A DNA stretch of 64,000 nucleotides from Vibrio chagasii (GTDB taxonomy: Bacteria; Pseudomonadota; Gammaproteobacteria; Enterobacterales; Vibrionaceae): contig NZ_AP025466.1 of assembly GCF_024347355.1 (NCBI RefSeq), positions 1,764,840 through 1,828,839 on the forward strand, read 5' to 3'. A program made the translations under genes and the position numbers. Shown here piece after piece: positions 34,777 to 43,666 of this stretch; within the stretch, counting starts at the first letter, position 1; the number at the start of each line of letters is the position of its first letter. Under the pieces are notes generated by a model. The model worked only from the letters and a program-made list of their open reading frames with translations, had not been told where the DNA came from and did no database searches.

Positions 34777-35903
34777 TTAAAAAGTATTTATTTATCACTG
34801 TGCTCTTCGCTTTACTTTCTGGTTGTACAACCGTGAATAATCAACTTGAGACCAAAGAACAACTACTCATAGGGGCCGGCGATTCGCAGAAACTTATCGA
34901 GTTCTACAAAGCAAACATACAGTCTGACTCTATATATAAAGTAAAACTCGTTAACCTGTATTTAGACCTAAAGGATATCAAGTCGGCGGAGCTATATCGC
35001 AATACCTATAGCGAGAGCAACCTTGATAACCCGGAATACATACTAACTAATGCTCGAATTTACTATCAGAAAAAGAACTTTGAACGCGCGCTAGAAGAGC
35101 TAAATAAATACCGCGACGAAGGAGGTACCGAATATGAGTATCAACTTTTAACCGGAAAAATTTTGGCTCAGCAGAAGCAGTTTGTCAAAGCCATCGAACA
35201 CTTTGAAGAGAGTCGTAAACAAGGTGCATCTGATAGAGAGGCCGGTAATAACATTGCCGTGGTGAAAATAATGCAGGCTGATTATTTAGGTGCGACGGAC
35301 ATTTTATATGACCTATACCTCTCGAATCCTAATGATCAAAGAGTGAGCTCTAACTTGATTCTTTCTTCAGTTAAATCTCAAAGGCCAGATATCGCGCTCG
35401 AGGTTTTGAAACATTCAAATAGTGATGAACAAGCGCGTAAGCAACTTAAAGCGTTAATGATGTCAATATCTAAAAGCGGAGGGAAGAATATCGTGACACA
35501 GTCAAAAATAGAGATGGAACAGCAGCTTATTGGCTCTCAAGTGAACTCAGGTGGCTTTGTTGCCCCAACATCACGTGTGAGCAAGCTTGATGCTACCAAA
35601 GACTTTCAAGCGTCTAAACACAGTGTCGGTGGTTCTGTACTTGATCCTAGAAAGCTTAAACCAAACGCAAAGCCTATTTATCGCGTACAAGTTTTGGCAA
35701 CGTACACTGCAATTCCTTCAGACTTTTTGAATTATTTGAAAACAAACTATGGCGCTGTGTATTCCTATACACATGGGCTGTGGAAGCGCTACTGCATAGG
35801 TGATTTCAATGACCTGGATGAAGCCAAGGCGTTTCTGAATAGCATTGATATTAAAGGAGCATTTGTTGTTGATTACACCAAGAAAAGGTATGTCCGTTTA
35901 TGA
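34773..35903 (+). CDS. tadD: TadD-like TPR lipoprotein with a C-terminal SPOR-like domain
   Basis: A 376-residue lipoprotein. The signal ends LLSGC (lipobox). The middle (about residues 25-240) is a set of TPR-like helical repeats such as YYQKKNFERALEELNKY and FVKAIEHFEESRKQG, as in TadD, which supports secretin or pilin assembly. The last 75 residues, from YRVQVLATYTAIPSDFLN to WKRYCIGDFNDLDEAKAFL and GAFVVDY, look like a SPOR fold, which binds denuded peptidoglycan glycans. That addition is not part of a minimal TadD. The start is GTG, overlapping the tadC stop. Confidence 0.82.
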   Translation: MIKKYLFITVLFALLSGCTTVNNQLETKEQLLIGAGDSQKLIEFYKANIQSDSIYKVKLVNLYLDLKDIKSAELYRNTYSESNLDNPEYILTNARIYYQKKNFERALEELNKYRDEGGTEYEYQLLTGKILAQQKQFVKAIEHFEESRKQGASDREAGNNIAVVKIMQADYLGATDILYDLYLSNPNDQRVSSNLILSSVKSQRPDIALEVLKHSNSDEQARKQLKALMMSISKSGGKNIVTQSKIEMEQQLIGSQVNSGGFVAPTSRVSKLDATKDFQASKHSVGGSVLDPRKLKPNAKPIYRVQVLATYTAIPSDFLNYLKTNYGAVYSYTHGLWKRYCIGDFNDLDEAKAFLNSIDIKGAFVVDYTKKRYVRL

Positions 35904-36436
35904 GATCGTTTAAACGTAAGCAAAAGGGAGCATTAACGGTTGAAGTCGCTATGGGTATTCCAATTTTCCTCGCGATTGTCTTCGGGTGGGTTGAGATCTG
36001 TATTTTGACGTTTTCAATGAGTATGACTGACCACGCATTAACAACGGCAGTGATGAGAACCAAAAAAGCGGGTGACTCGAGTAGTAGTCAATCGATTAAC
36101 TACGGGCAAATGATCAAAGATGAGTTGGACAAAGCCGGTGGAGCGTTATGGAGCAACGTCGTTAAAGAGGGTAGTGTCATCATTCATGTGAACTATTTCC
36201 GAGACTACGAAGGTTTTTTGAAATGCACGGACAACTATGCCTCTGCAGATAAGTGTCCGGATAAGAAAGATGAACCAGAAGACATGGCACTTGCAGTTTA
36301 CGCTTTGGAATACACTTACGATCCCATTGTGTCTATTTGGTTCCCAGATATGCCGATAAAGCGCGAAGTTATTACGATCCAAGAGTATGAAAGATGCTCT
36401 TTCAAAATTGGTCAGGGGGCAGGTTGTGCAAGTTAA
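35900..36436 (+). CDS. tadE: TadE pseudopilin
   Basis: A 178-residue pseudopilin. The leader MRSFKRKQKG is followed by ALTVEVAMGIPIFLAIVFGW. The glycine before the hydrophobic segment and the E at +5 fit processing by TadV. The mature domain is larger than in Flp and has several cysteines (CTDNYASADKC, CSFKIGQGAGC) that may form disulfides. It overlaps tadD by 4 bp and the tadF start. Confidence 0.9.
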   Translation: MRSFKRKQKGALTVEVAMGIPIFLAIVFGWVEICILTFSMSMTDHALTTAVMRTKKAGDSSSSQSINYGQMIKDELDKAGGALWSNVVKEGSVIIHVNYFRDYEGFLKCTDNYASADKCPDKKDEPEDMALAVYALEYTYDPIVSIWFPDMPIKREVITIQEYERCSFKIGQGAGCAS

Positions 36437-37010
36437 ACAAAAAGGATCGTTTGCGGTTGAACTGGCGATGGTGCTTGTCTTTGCTTCTGGCATTTTCTTA
36501 GTTGTAGTGAACCACATGCTAGCGATTAACAAGAAAGGCCAATTGGACAGAGCTACATATTCAATGACCACGATTTTCGCAGAGCGGAAGCAGTTATTTA
36601 ACGCCAAGATGGATATTTGCGCAGGTGATTGCAGGAAAACAGAACATAACGCCTTTGCAATTGCTTCGGCTTCGATGAAGCGGATGATTCCGAACTTTGA
36701 CAAAACCAAATTCGGAATGCGAATTGATGAGATAAGGCTCGAAGAGGCTGCCGTTTCTGGAGGTAAATTGAACTACCGAAGGGTTCAAAAGACGCTAACC
36801 AAAGGAAACATACAAGGTTGTGACTTTCCTGACATGAGCGATATCACCAAAGAAAAAGCGATTGAAATGCTTCCCGTCACTTCCAGAGGGCGCAGATTAC
36901 CCATGTATCAGGTTTCATTGTGCTACGAAATCCCAACAAACCTGATTGGTATCGCGAACGGTGAGGTTTTCCGTCTTGTGAGTTCTTCTTATTCATTTGC
37001 GAGGGTTTAA
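36426..37010 (+). CDS. tadF: TadF pseudopilin
   Basis: About 194 residues. The GTG at 36426 gives a short basic leader ending KQKG before SFAVELAMVLVFASGIFLVV, the TadE/TadF prepilin signature. AGGGGGC lies just upstream of it. An ATG at 36387 in the same frame is possible but would add 13 residues to the leader and overlap tadE by 50 bp. The mature part includes CAGDCRKTEHNA, probably a disulfide. It is a minor pilin partner of TadE in the pilus machine. Confidence 0.82.
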   Translation: MQVKQKGSFAVELAMVLVFASGIFLVVVNHMLAINKKGQLDRATYSMTTIFAERKQLFNAKMDICAGDCRKTEHNAFAIASASMKRMIPNFDKTKFGMRIDEIRLEEAAVSGGKLNYRRVQKTLTKGNIQGCDFPDMSDITKEKAIEMLPVTSRGRRLPMYQVSLCYEIPTNLIGIANGEVFRLVSSSYSFARV

Positions 37011-37011
37011 G

Positions 37012-38328
37012 GTGCGTTCAATAAAAAGAAATAAGGGAGTCGCGGGTATTTTGTTCGTCGGCCTGTTACCGATGATGGTTATTTTTATGGCGTTTTCGAT
37101 GCAGATGTCGCAACAGATGCTTGCACATACAAGGTTACTGGAAGCGGCAGAGGTAGCTAGCCTAGCGCTTATCGCAAGCCCTAGAGAGGATGAAGAGAAC
37201 AACGTTAAGTATGCACGCTACTTAGTGGATCGTTATGTTGTCGATAATACAGATGATGTCGATGTAGCGGTGTATACCAGTATATGTGAGTACAAGGATG
37301 GTTGTGTACAAGCAAGTGGTGAGCTCGCACCGTTCAGCGACTTTGTGGTGAGGGCGACGGCCAAATACACGTCTTGGATTGCATACGAAGACGTGAATTT
37401 AAAGCCTGAGTTTTCAGTCAGTGGCCGAGCTGTGACGCGCAAATATCTTCCTCAGCCAGTAGACGTTTACTTTATTGGTGACTTCAGTGGTTCTATGGGT
37501 AACCCATGGAAGAACGGAAAAATGAAGTTAGATGTCGTGAAAGAAACCATTAAGCGAGTCGTCGATGACATTGAGGAGTTTAATTCGGAGGAAAAAAGCC
37601 GAGTTGCTTTGCTCGGGTACAACCCGCTCCATGTTAAACAATCTGACGAGATAGTAAGACTTAACGCTTATGGCTATCGTGCTTCATGGCGAAAGAAACA
37701 TGCTTATGACTACGCTCGGAACTCTCCTGCGACAACGGTTAGACGAATGTTTGATGAACCAACCTTGTATAACGAGATTATAGAGCCATCGCATGGAATG
37801 AGTCGATACGAAGTAGAGCGACTTTATAAGCGAAACAATGATTTTGATGATTACTTCAAGTTTTACGATATTCCACTGACTGAGGATTATGACAATTTTC
37901 GAGCTCAGTTAATGAGTGCTCAGTTGAAAGCTGGTGGAGGTACCTCTTCTTGGAACGGAATCATTGCTGCAGCACAAGAAGCCAATAAGGCGACTAACCT
38001 TAACCCTGAACAGGTGTTTATTGTGTTATCCGATGGTAGCGATAGCGACGAAACCTACTTACAGAAATTGGTGGATCGGGGGTTATGTAAAAAGCTGCGC
38101 TCAACCATTTCAGCTAAAAGAAATCGTTTCCAGAGTAATGCACCAACTGAAGCTGAGAAAACAAAAGTGACAATGGGTGTTATTGGTATCAACTATCGCG
38201 TCCAAGCAAGTGATGGCTTTGGAGACTGCTTCGGCAAGAAAAACATTTATCACGCCAAAGATGGTGAAGATGTGTACAAGTATATTTTGAATTTGATTAA
38301 TGAAGAAACAGGAAAACTTAAGGATTAA
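37012..38328 (+). CDS. tadG: TadG-like protein with von Willebrand factor A domain
   Basis: A 438-residue protein. The GTG at 37012 follows GAGGG by 7 bp and directly abuts the tadF stop; the open frame to 36997 starts with TTG. The N-terminal anchor MRSIKRNKGVAGILFVGLL begins a membrane helix as in Tad/TadG proteins. A vWA domain follows with the metal-ion site DFSGSMG and, near the C terminus, VLSDGSDSDET. The metal site is intact, so it can bind a partner in an Mg-dependent way. Such proteins cap or anchor the pilus or act as adhesins in other tad systems. Confidence 0.85.
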   Translation: MRSIKRNKGVAGILFVGLLPMMVIFMAFSMQMSQQMLAHTRLLEAAEVASLALIASPREDEENNVKYARYLVDRYVVDNTDDVDVAVYTSICEYKDGCVQASGELAPFSDFVVRATAKYTSWIAYEDVNLKPEFSVSGRAVTRKYLPQPVDVYFIGDFSGSMGNPWKNGKMKLDVVKETIKRVVDDIEEFNSEEKSRVALLGYNPLHVKQSDEIVRLNAYGYRASWRKKHAYDYARNSPATTVRRMFDEPTLYNEIIEPSHGMSRYEVERLYKRNNDFDDYFKFYDIPLTEDYDNFRAQLMSAQLKAGGGTSSWNGIIAAAQEANKATNLNPEQVFIVLSDGSDSDETYLQKLVDRGLCKKLRSTISAKRNRFQSNAPTEAEKTKVTMGVIGINYRVQASDGFGDCFGKKNIYHAKDGEDVYKYILNLINEETGKLKD

Positions 38329-38329
38329 A

Positions 38330-38896
38330 ATGAGATACATAGTGATTATTTCTATGATGCTGCTCTCTCCAGTTGGCTATGCGAATTGCTTGGGCAATGT
38401 CGATGAATATATAACATCGACCAAGTTGGTCTCTTCTCATTTTGTGACGACTCAAGTAACGGGTAGATTGTTAGAGCGTGATGAAATACCGCAGAATGAG
38501 CTACTCAATAAAGAGAGTGAGGTGATCCAAATCGCGGCTCAAGACGATGTGTGTTTCTATGACAAAGCGACACAATCTCTAGTACTTAATTATCCAATCA
38601 ACGTGTATAAGTTGGATGAAAGTCATAAACAAGTACTGGAACAATACCTAAGCTTAGTCGACGATAAATCAAAGATTTTTATTGAAGGCCATGCTGACAG
38701 TCTTGGTAGTGAAAGCTACAACAAAGCGCTTTCATCACGTCGTGCGGGGCAAGTGACTAGCTATTTGAAGGAAGATCTTCGCCAAGGAACTCGCATCGTT
38801 GAATATGCGTATGGCGAAAGCGCACCCATTTGTAAGGTTGCGGACAACAAGGCAACAGGTTGCAATCGACGAGTTGTCATCACCGTTAAGTCATAA
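38330..38896 (+). CDS. OmpA-family protein ending the tad operon
   Basis: A 188-residue exported protein. MRYIVIISMMLLSPVGYA is the signal peptide; the ATG at 38330 follows AAGGA by 5 bp, while the longer frame from 38300 overlaps tadG. The C-terminal half is an OmpA-C peptidoglycan-binding domain, with IFIEGHADSLGSESYNKALS and RRAGQVTSYL. It would link the pilus machine or outer membrane to the cell wall. It is the last gene before a strong terminator, and cysteines near both ends of the chain could pair. Confidence 0.87.
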   Translation: MRYIVIISMMLLSPVGYANCLGNVDEYITSTKLVSSHFVTTQVTGRLLERDEIPQNELLNKESEVIQIAAQDDVCFYDKATQSLVLNYPINVYKLDESHKQVLEQYLSLVDDKSKIFIEGHADSLGSESYNKALSSRRAGQVTSYLKEDLRQGTRIVEYAYGESAPICKVADNKATGCNRRVVITVKS

Positions 38897-38975
38897 TGGG
38901 CTTTGTTTTCATTGTCTGTGTTTTTATTCTCTGGGCTGCAGCCTTGAGTGGTGTATAACGAAACTCAAATAAAAC

Positions 38976-39004
38976 AAAAGGGAGCCAATTTTGGCTCCCT
39001 TTTT
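38976..39004. terminator. terminator of the tad operon
   Basis: AAAAGGGAGCCAA and TTGGCTCCCTTTT form a nearly loop-free long stem with T runs on both sides. It also serves the convergent GGDEF/EAL gene. Confidence 0.87.
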
Positions 39005-39043
39005 AGTCTTATTATATCTGTGAATCACTACACCGCTAAGCAA

Positions 39044-41344
39044 CTAAACCATAGGTTCTGGTTGATCTTGAATTGACTCTGAGGGAGTAAGATATTCGCA
39101 CAGCTCTTCGTATGGGATAGGGCGTGAGAAGTAGTAGCCTTGCATCAAATCACAGCCGCAAGCTTTGAGGATAGCAAAGTGTTCGCTTGATTCCACACCT
39201 TCCGCTAACACCACCATTCCGAAGTTCTTACCGATAGCAATGATGTTTTGCACCATGGTTAGCGACTGCTGGTCTACTGCAATATTCTCAATGAAGCTTT
39301 TATCGATTTTAAGCTCGTCGATAGGCAGTGCTTTCAACATACTCAATGATGAATAGCCAGTACCGAAATCATCTAAAGAGATCTTAATGTGGTTCTGTTT
39401 GAGGCCTTCGAAAATTGGTTTCACTAACGTGACATCTTCAATGAACAAGCTTTCAGTGATTTCTAGTGTCAAACAGCTTGGTGAGAACTGGTATTTCTCA
39501 AGCGTGGCTAACAGGTGTTCAGAGAACGATTTATGAGAGAACTGGCGCACCGAGATGTTGATCGATAACCCGATCTCTTGCTCGGTCGTTCTATGCAAAT
39601 GAGCGATTTGCATGATACTTGACTCGATTATAAACGTGCCGAGTTTATGCATTAAGCCAGTGCTCTCCGCGACGGGGATAAACACATCGGGAGGAACAAA
39701 ACCTAACTCGTCATCAACCCAGCGCACAAGAGCCTCAACACCGTCAATACTCTCATCTGTCCGTACTAAAGGTTGGAAAGCCATGAATAGTGTTTGCTTC
39801 TCGATAGCAATACGCAGCCTTTGTTCGACTTTCATCTTGTAGAGGTGAGCGTCTTGCATTGCTGTAGTGAAAATGCTGTATGAGTTTTGCTGCTGTTTGG
39901 CTTTGTACATTGAGATGTCCGCAGAGCGAAGCAGGCTATCAAGGTCTTTACCATGCTCAGGGAAACGTGCAATTCCGATGCTACAGCCTAATAGGAATTG
40001 AGAGTTTTGCACTTCATAGGGTTGAGATAGCACCTCAATGATACGCTCTGCGAGTCGTTTAATTTCAGACTCACTGGTTATTGGAGTTAAAAACAGAAAC
40101 TCGTCGCTCGATTCACGCACCAAGAGGCTCAATCGAGAGCGGAATCGCATTAAACGCAGCGCTATTTGTTTAAGAACCTTGTCACCAAAATCATGCCCGT
40201 GCGTATCGTTGACGCATTTAAAGTTATCGATATCGATGAACAGCAGTGAGAATTGCTCTGACTCACTTGCCACCCATTTATCGATGTTCTTACGCATGTA
40301 TAAACGGTTTGGCAGTGTTGTGAGAGGGTCGTGGTTCGCTTGGTAGATAAGTTGACTACGAGTGCGCTGCTCATTCTTCGCAATAGACTTAACCAAAATG
40401 TAGAAACCACACTGGATCAAAATAAAAATAATGAAAAGAATGCCAAATTCTTCGATAAAGACGGTATCGACGTGTGCGAGGTCGGTGCGACCAACGACCC
40501 AAAGTTTATAATCCGGCAGGTACTTAGCGCTCAGTAGAGAGTGGAATTTATTATCACTGACAACAAATGAGTAGGTCTCTTTTCCCGTTTTCGCTTCTTG
40601 TACAGTAGCGCTGACTTGCTCTGAAAAGTTAACGCTCACGCGCTGAAGCAGGTCGCTGTCTACTGGTTTGAGGTAAGCATCAAGAGACTCGATGTCACTA
40701 GAAAAGAACTGACGGTACTTATCTTGTCGTAACAAGGTCAGTGTGTTGTAACTGCCAGCATGCGCGTTGTTTTCAAATACTATGGTGCTATCTAAACGTA
40801 ATCCCGCGGTCATCACGGCATCAATGCTATTACCATCCACTGAAATCGATTTTCTTAACGGAATAACTAGGGTATCTAGGGACTTTTGAAAATAGGTTCG
40901 CCCTAAAACCATCCTGTCACTTGAAAGCGCTTCTAGAAAGGAATCTCGAGTTTGTGGAAGCTCAAGTAAGTTGTCTTGGTCTGCCAGTTTGAGGTTTGAG
41001 CTAACAGATAAGTAATCGCCCTGTGTGTTAAGCAAGCCAAATGCAGCAATCGCTGGATGAGTCTCAAGCAATTTATCCAATATTGGACGAATTTGAATAG
41101 CGGCAGTACGAGTGAAGTCAGACTGTTGAGCCAGTTGGTGTCCAACGACTTCTAAGAGTGCCTCTTGGCTTGTGAGTAGTGAACTGACCGAGCTCGAAAA
41201 CAGCTCGACTTGAATATGCTGCTGCTCAATGAAGTCTTCTCTATTGGCTTGCCATTTTGTTACACCTAGCACAGTGAAAAGTATCAAGGTGAGCAGTACG
41301 ACTAGAGCGTACAGCGACCAGATATTTTTCTTAAATAGAGCCAT
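39044..41344 (-). CDS. membrane GGDEF/EAL protein, probably a c-di-GMP phosphodiesterase
   Basis: 766 residues from the ATG at 41344 (AAAGG 6-8 bp upstream; the frame extends to 41431). An N-terminal membrane helix, a periplasmic sensor region (Cache-like, about residues 40-290) and a second membrane helix are followed by a GGDEF domain. Its catalytic motif is ESSDEF instead of GGDEF, so it probably does not make c-di-GMP. The EAL domain is intact, with DGVEALVRW, ESLFIEDV, DDFGTGYSSL, ELKIDKSFI and AEGVE. The likely role is degradation of c-di-GMP in response to an external signal. It is convergent with the tad operon, and c-di-GMP often controls pili and attachment, but a link is only positional. 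Confidence 0.9.
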   Translation of the reverse strand: MALFKKNIWSLYALVVLLTLILFTVLGVTKWQANREDFIEQQHIQVELFSSSVSSLLTSQEALLEVVGHQLAQQSDFTRTAAIQIRPILDKLLETHPAIAAFGLLNTQGDYLSVSSNLKLADQDNLLELPQTRDSFLEALSSDRMVLGRTYFQKSLDTLVIPLRKSISVDGNSIDAVMTAGLRLDSTIVFENNAHAGSYNTLTLLRQDKYRQFFSSDIESLDAYLKPVDSDLLQRVSVNFSEQVSATVQEAKTGKETYSFVVSDNKFHSLLSAKYLPDYKLWVVGRTDLAHVDTVFIEEFGILFIIFILIQCGFYILVKSIAKNEQRTRSQLIYQANHDPLTTLPNRLYMRKNIDKWVASESEQFSLLFIDIDNFKCVNDTHGHDFGDKVLKQIALRLMRFRSRLSLLVRESSDEFLFLTPITSESEIKRLAERIIEVLSQPYEVQNSQFLLGCSIGIARFPEHGKDLDSLLRSADISMYKAKQQQNSYSIFTTAMQDAHLYKMKVEQRLRIAIEKQTLFMAFQPLVRTDESIDGVEALVRWVDDELGFVPPDVFIPVAESTGLMHKLGTFIIESSIMQIAHLHRTTEQEIGLSINISVRQFSHKSFSEHLLATLEKYQFSPSCLTLEITESLFIEDVTLVKPIFEGLKQNHIKISLDDFGTGYSSLSMLKALPIDELKIDKSFIENIAVDQQSLTMVQNIIAIGKNFGMVVLAEGVESSEHFAILKACGCDLMQGYYFSRPIPYEELCEYLTPSESIQDQPEPMV

Positions 41345-41672
41345 GGAATGCCTTTTTGGGTTACGACTTTGAACAGAGTGCACGAGACAAACTATTGAGC
41401 GCCAATATGATGTATTAAGCTTGTAAGACACATCGATAATGACTAATGATTAAATAGTGTAACGACTAGGTATCGGGATTCTTGAGTAAAAAATTAACAT
41501 TTATATCAACAATAATGGTTAGTGTTTGATTAATAGAATTTTATTGTTGGCTCATTGCTGAGAGTTTAGCCGAGAGCCGTTACGATATAATAACAAAGTG
41601 CTTACCCATGTTAGGAGTAAGCTCATTATGCATGCGGAGTATATTCTAATAGTGGCAGTAAGCGAAGTTGAA
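41345..41672. other. intergenic region between the GGDEF/EAL gene and sseA
   Basis: About 330 bp. It holds the promoter of the GGDEF/EAL gene and a weak inverted repeat (GCTTAC at 41600-41605 and GTAAGC at 41617-41622) downstream of sseA that may act as a poor terminator. No gene was seen. Confidence 0.4.
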
Positions 41673-42536
41673 TTACTGCTTTGTTACGGCGATGGGCAGG
41701 CTTTCGTTCGCGCCCCATTCTGTCCATGAGCCATCGTAAATTCCCATTTCATCCGAGTATCCCGCCAATTTTGCGGCTAATAAAATGATGCAGGCAGTCA
41801 CACCTGAACCACAGCTAAAGAACATTGGTTGAGTTGGCGCTAAGTCCAGCGTAGAAAAGATTTCTACAAGCTCGCTCTGTGGTTTCAACTTACCATTGTT
41901 CAGCACTTGTGCGAATGGTAGACAAACTGAGTTTGGGATATGCCCGCTGCGTAATCCAGCTCTTGGCTCAGGCACTTCTGAATCGAAACGAGCTTGAGAT
42001 CGTGCATCTAGAATATTGGCACTCTTGTTCTCTGAATAGCTTAGGACTTGCTTGGCATCTACAAAGTAGTTGTCTTGAATGTTGCCTTCGAAATTGCCCA
42101 GCGTGACTTCAGCTCTGTACGATGTGTCTGTTGCGTAACCCGCATCAATCCATGCAGGTAAGCCGCCATCTAAGATGTAAACATCCTGATGTCCCATTGC
42201 CATAAACATCCACCAAGCGCGAGGCGAAGCGAAAGTACCCGAGTTATCGTAAACCACAATGGTGCTGTCTTGGTTGATACCAATTTCACGTGCACGAGTG
42301 TTGAAGTGTTTTTCGGAAGGGAACATGTGAGGGAGTAGGGTATGTTTGTTGCTGAAGTCTTTGTCGTAGTCGAAACGAATTGCCCCAGGAATCATTTTTC
42401 CTTTGATCTTTTCAGACTCACTTGGAATTTGAAATTCGATACTGGCGTCTAAGATGATGATGTTGTCTTGCTCTAACAAACGTTGTTGAAGTTGTTCTGG
42501 TGAAATGAGTGGCTGATTCATTCTTATTGTATCCAT
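41673..42536 (-). CDS. sseA: sulfurtransferase, SseA-like (3-mercaptopyruvate type)
   Basis: A 287-residue two-domain rhodanese-family enzyme. The catalytic cysteine is in SCGSGVTA near residue 240, the loop typical of 3-mercaptopyruvate sulfurtransferases rather than thiosulfate rhodaneses (CRKGVT). The inactive first domain has VVYDNSGTFASPRAWW. SGHIPNSVCLPF is the second-domain CH2-type motif. It moves sulfur from mercaptopyruvate to thiol acceptors or cyanide in the cytoplasm. The start could be the ATG at 42521. A short membrane-protein gene lies 34 bp upstream and may be cotranscribed. Confidence 0.9.
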   Translation of the reverse strand: MDTIRMNQPLISPEQLQQRLLEQDNIIILDASIEFQIPSESEKIKGKMIPGAIRFDYDKDFSNKHTLLPHMFPSEKHFNTRAREIGINQDSTIVVYDNSGTFASPRAWWMFMAMGHQDVYILDGGLPAWIDAGYATDTSYRAEVTLGNFEGNIQDNYFVDAKQVLSYSENKSANILDARSQARFDSEVPEPRAGLRSGHIPNSVCLPFAQVLNNGKLKPQSELVEIFSTLDLAPTQPMFFSCGSGVTACIILLAAKLAGYSDEMGIYDGSWTEWGANESLPIAVTKQ

Positions 42537-42570
42537 TCTTGTTGTAGTTATAGCTGTTGTTATATGACGG

Positions 42571-42885
42571 CTAAGGTGCAGCTCTACAGTGGATAAACTG
42601 ATAGCTGCTTTGTCCGGTGATTTGGTTACTTAATGTATCAAGCGAGACCACAGAATCAATAGGGCAGTCTGTGGTCGGCGCAATGGATACGCGAAATACA
42701 CTGTTGTCTTGAGTTTGAACCGTAAGATACCGCCTGTGTCCATCTAATGACTGAGTGAGTGTATTCGAAATCACTTTGGCTTCAATGCGCTGCCCAGTTT
42801 GTGAAGTCAGTGGAAAGTAAGCAAGAGCAACTAATACGCCTACACCGCACATTAAGATAAATAGACCTAGTTTTAACTGTTTCAT
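42571..42885 (-). CDS. small membrane-anchored or exported hypothetical protein
   Basis: 104 residues. The N-terminal MKQLKLGLFILMCGVGVLVALAY is a membrane anchor or uncleaved signal. The rest is a small beta-rich domain with two cysteines (TDCPID and HCRAAP). I do not recognise the family. It lies just upstream of sseA on the same strand. Confidence 0.6.
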   Translation of the reverse strand: MKQLKLGLFILMCGVGVLVALAYFPLTSQTGQRIEAKVISNTLTQSLDGHRRYLTVQTQDNSVFRVSIAPTTDCPIDSVVSLDTLSNQITGQSSYQFIHCRAAP

Positions 42886-42988
42886 GAGAGTAAGTCTTTG
42901 AAGGTTATCTTGAAAATATAAGTTAGATTCGAAGTAAAGTGAATGAACTCTAATCAGATAATTTTCATTGTTATTGGTTTGGAGCGAT

Positions 42989-43017
42989 CAAAAAAGTGAG
43001 CATTGCTGCTCACTTTT
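42989..43017. terminator. terminator of the LruC/lipoprotein operon
   Basis: AAAAGTGAGCA and TGCTCACTTTT form an 11-bp stem with a TTGC loop, with T runs on both strands. Confidence 0.82.
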
Positions 43018-43046
43018 GGTTGTGGATATTCGAAGCTAAACTTTCA

Positions 43047-43580
43047 TTACCACACGATCTGAGAGTTGCTGCTCGATACTACTTTTTGTAGAGGTGGCTG
43101 TCCGTCGTAAAACCAAATCTCAACGAGAAGTGAATCGTGGCTGACTGGGCTCGCGAAATTAGAGGCGAACACACCATTGTTTAATGACCCTGCAATCACT
43201 TTGCTTGAGTAGTCTGGTTTCAATGTCGAGTCGTCACGAGTACTAAAACGGCTATACACGGTAACAAATGAACGGCCTGTTGAAATACTACTGATATCGA
43301 TGTCGATATCAAACTGCTCTACAGAGCTGTAATCAAAACCATCGGGTACCACTAAATCACTCATAGTATAAGTTGGTTCCGCTGCTGCACTGGCTACTGG
43401 AGACGGTGATGGCGTTGCAGTTACTGGCGTTGCAGGTGTCGCCGGTGATGATGGTGAAGGAGAAGCCGTGCTGCCCCCACCGCCACCTCCGCCCCCACCA
43501 CAACCTGCTAGTAGGAGTGGGGCTGTAGCTAAAACTACGGTCATTGTTTTCTTTATGTTCCAAGAGCTTTGTGCAGACAT
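43047..43580 (-). CDS. lipoprotein with polyglycine and Pro/Ser/Thr linker
   Basis: About 177 residues from the ATG at 43580. AAGGAA lies 7 bp upstream and the signal runs to the lipobox LLLAGC. The mature N terminus is nine glycines after the lipid cysteine, then a low-complexity Pro/Ser/Thr/Ala spacer of about 35 residues, then a beta-rich domain. An ATG at 43655 in the same frame has an equally good AAGGAG right at the end of the upstream gene, but would put 25 residues before the signal peptide. It is downstream of the LruC-domain gene and probably cotranscribed with it. It is likely an outer-membrane-anchored surface or periplasmic protein of unknown function. Confidence 0.7.
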   Translation of the reverse strand: MSAQSSWNIKKTMTVVLATAPLLLAGCGGGGGGGGGSTASPSPSSPATPATPVTATPSPSPVASAAAEPTYTMSDLVVPDGFDYSSVEQFDIDIDISSISTGRSFVTVYSRFSTRDDSTLKPDYSSKVIAGSLNNGVFASNFASPVSHDSLLVEIWFYDGQPPLQKVVSSSNSQIVW

Positions 43581-43666
43581 ATTATTTTCCTTAGAGAGGT
43601 TGCTTCTCAACTCAACGTTATGATGTTCGCGATTATGTTTATCTTTGATACTCATGACGTCTCTCC

